This document shows positions 5,333 through 5,848 of a stretch of DNA of 5,848 nucleotides, piece after piece; the stretch's first letter is position 1, and the number at the start of each line of letters is the position of its first letter. The position numbers were made by a program, and so were the translations under genes. A model generated the notes under the pieces. It ran no database searches, had not been told where the DNA came from, and saw only the letters and a list, made by a program, of their open reading frames with translations. The DNA comes from Candidatus Aminicenantota bacterium (GTDB taxonomy: Bacteria; Acidobacteriota; Aminicenantia; UBA2199). The stretch spans positions 1-5,848 of the forward strand of contig DAOVIP010000137.1 in NCBI GenBank assembly GCA_030671465.1, given 5' to 3'.

Positions 5333-5848
5333 ATGGATGTATCTCTCAAAGTGGCCCTCATTCAGCAGTGTGCCAAAACAGATATCCAGAGCAATATCCA
5401 GCGCGGGGTTGATTCTTTTAAAAAAGCGGCCCGGGAAGGAGCCCATCTCATCATTTTTCCGGAATTGGCATTTTCCCGTTTTTACCCCCAGCATCCGGCA
5501 TCCGGCGATGTCAGTAAATTTGCCGAAACCATCCCAGGACCCACAGTTGATATCTTTTGTGACCTGGCCAGGGAATTTGGGGTGGTTGCGGTGTTGAATT
5601 TATTTGAACGGGATGGGAAAAAAACATTTGATTCTTCTCCGGTGATTGATGCAGATGGTTCGATGCTGGGAGTGACCCGCATGGCTCATATTTGTGATAC
5701 TCCCTGTTTTCATGAACAGGGGTATTATCATCCGGGTGAGGGCAAGCCCTTGGTTTATGATACGGCTGTTGGCAGGATAGGCGTGGCCATTTGTTATGAC
5801 CGTCATTTCCCTGAATATATGCGGCAGCTGGGATTGCTTAAAGCAGAA
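5333..5848 (+). CDS. Nitrilase-superfamily carbon-nitrogen hydrolase (3' partial)
   Basis: The frame is open from an ATG at 5333 to the window end, giving 172 residues of a protein that usually has about 270-300. AGGAGG (5321-5326) lies 6 bases upstream. Members hydrolyse C-N bonds of amides or N-carbamoyl compounds with a Glu-Lys-Cys triad in the cytoplasm. Seen here: VALIQQ (7-12), the catalytic Glu44 in FPELAFSRFYP, PGPTVD (69-74), HEQGYYHPGEG with the second conserved Glu128, and nucleophile Cys154 in GVAICYDRHFPEY. The Cys-site wording resembles N-carbamoyl amino acid or beta-ureidopropionase-type members, but substrate cannot be assigned. In the lysine motif, normally YRKxH, the sequence reads TRMAH, so Met117 occupies the usual Lys position. 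It follows fabD by 64 bp on the same strand and may share its transcript. Confidence 0.85.
   Translation, partial: MDVSLKVALIQQCAKTDIQSNIQRGVDSFKKAAREGAHLIIFPELAFSRFYPQHPASGDVSKFAETIPGPTVDIFCDLAREFGVVAVLNLFERDGKKTFDSSPVIDADGSMLGVTRMAHICDTPCFHEQGYYHPGEGKPLVYDTAVGRIGVAICYDRHFPEYMRQLGLLKAE

Noticed and set aside
5337..5597. Plus-strand open frame in another phase at the start of the amidohydrolase
   Set aside because: The overlapping frame from 5333 has the correct ribosome binding site spacing and nitrilase motifs throughout.

Overview
The window carries six genes and two divergent control regions. It reads as ordinary chromosome of a Gram-negative bacterium with moderate GC. The mix of molybdenum-cofactor biosynthesis, a family-2 ThiF-like enzyme and a large sortilin/BNR-type beta-propeller protein resembles anaerobic lineages such as Desulfobacterota and related phyla. 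That placement is from memory of families and is low confidence; no rRNA or species marker is present. No tRNA, rRNA, CRISPR array, insertion sequence or phage gene was seen.

Left block (1-835). The first 47 bases are the start of a minus-strand gene with a good Shine-Dalgarno and a hydrophobic N-terminus. A 142-bp AT-rich divergent region follows, with two perfect inverted repeats and a sigma-70-like promoter for mobB. mobB (190-675) overlaps by 8 bp a 55-residue gene (668-835) that is easily missed. The pair looks like a translationally coupled mini-operon.

Middle block (856-3561, minus strand). One long gene encodes a 901-residue, probably extracytoplasmic protein. It has eleven Asp-box-like repeats and a C-terminal Ig-like domain, as in the VPS10/sortilin-like beta-propeller family. 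It converges on the mobB pair with only 20 bp between stop codons, and it has its own promoter at its 5' end.

Right block (3713-5848, plus strand). A divergent region of about 150 bp gives a promoter to a three-gene run: a ThiF-family adenylyltransferase, FabD (malonyl-CoA:ACP transacylase) and a nitrilase-superfamily amidohydrolase cut by the window end. thiF and fabD overlap at TGATG; the nitrilase follows after 64 bp with a strong ribosome binding site. The three functions do not form one textbook pathway.

No clearly new multi-gene system is visible. The best leads are the conserved-looking small protein coupled to mobB, a possible leaderless mobB transcript, a nitrilase-like protein with Met where the catalytic Lys is expected, and a ThiF homologue without ThiS, ThiG or ThiH beside it.
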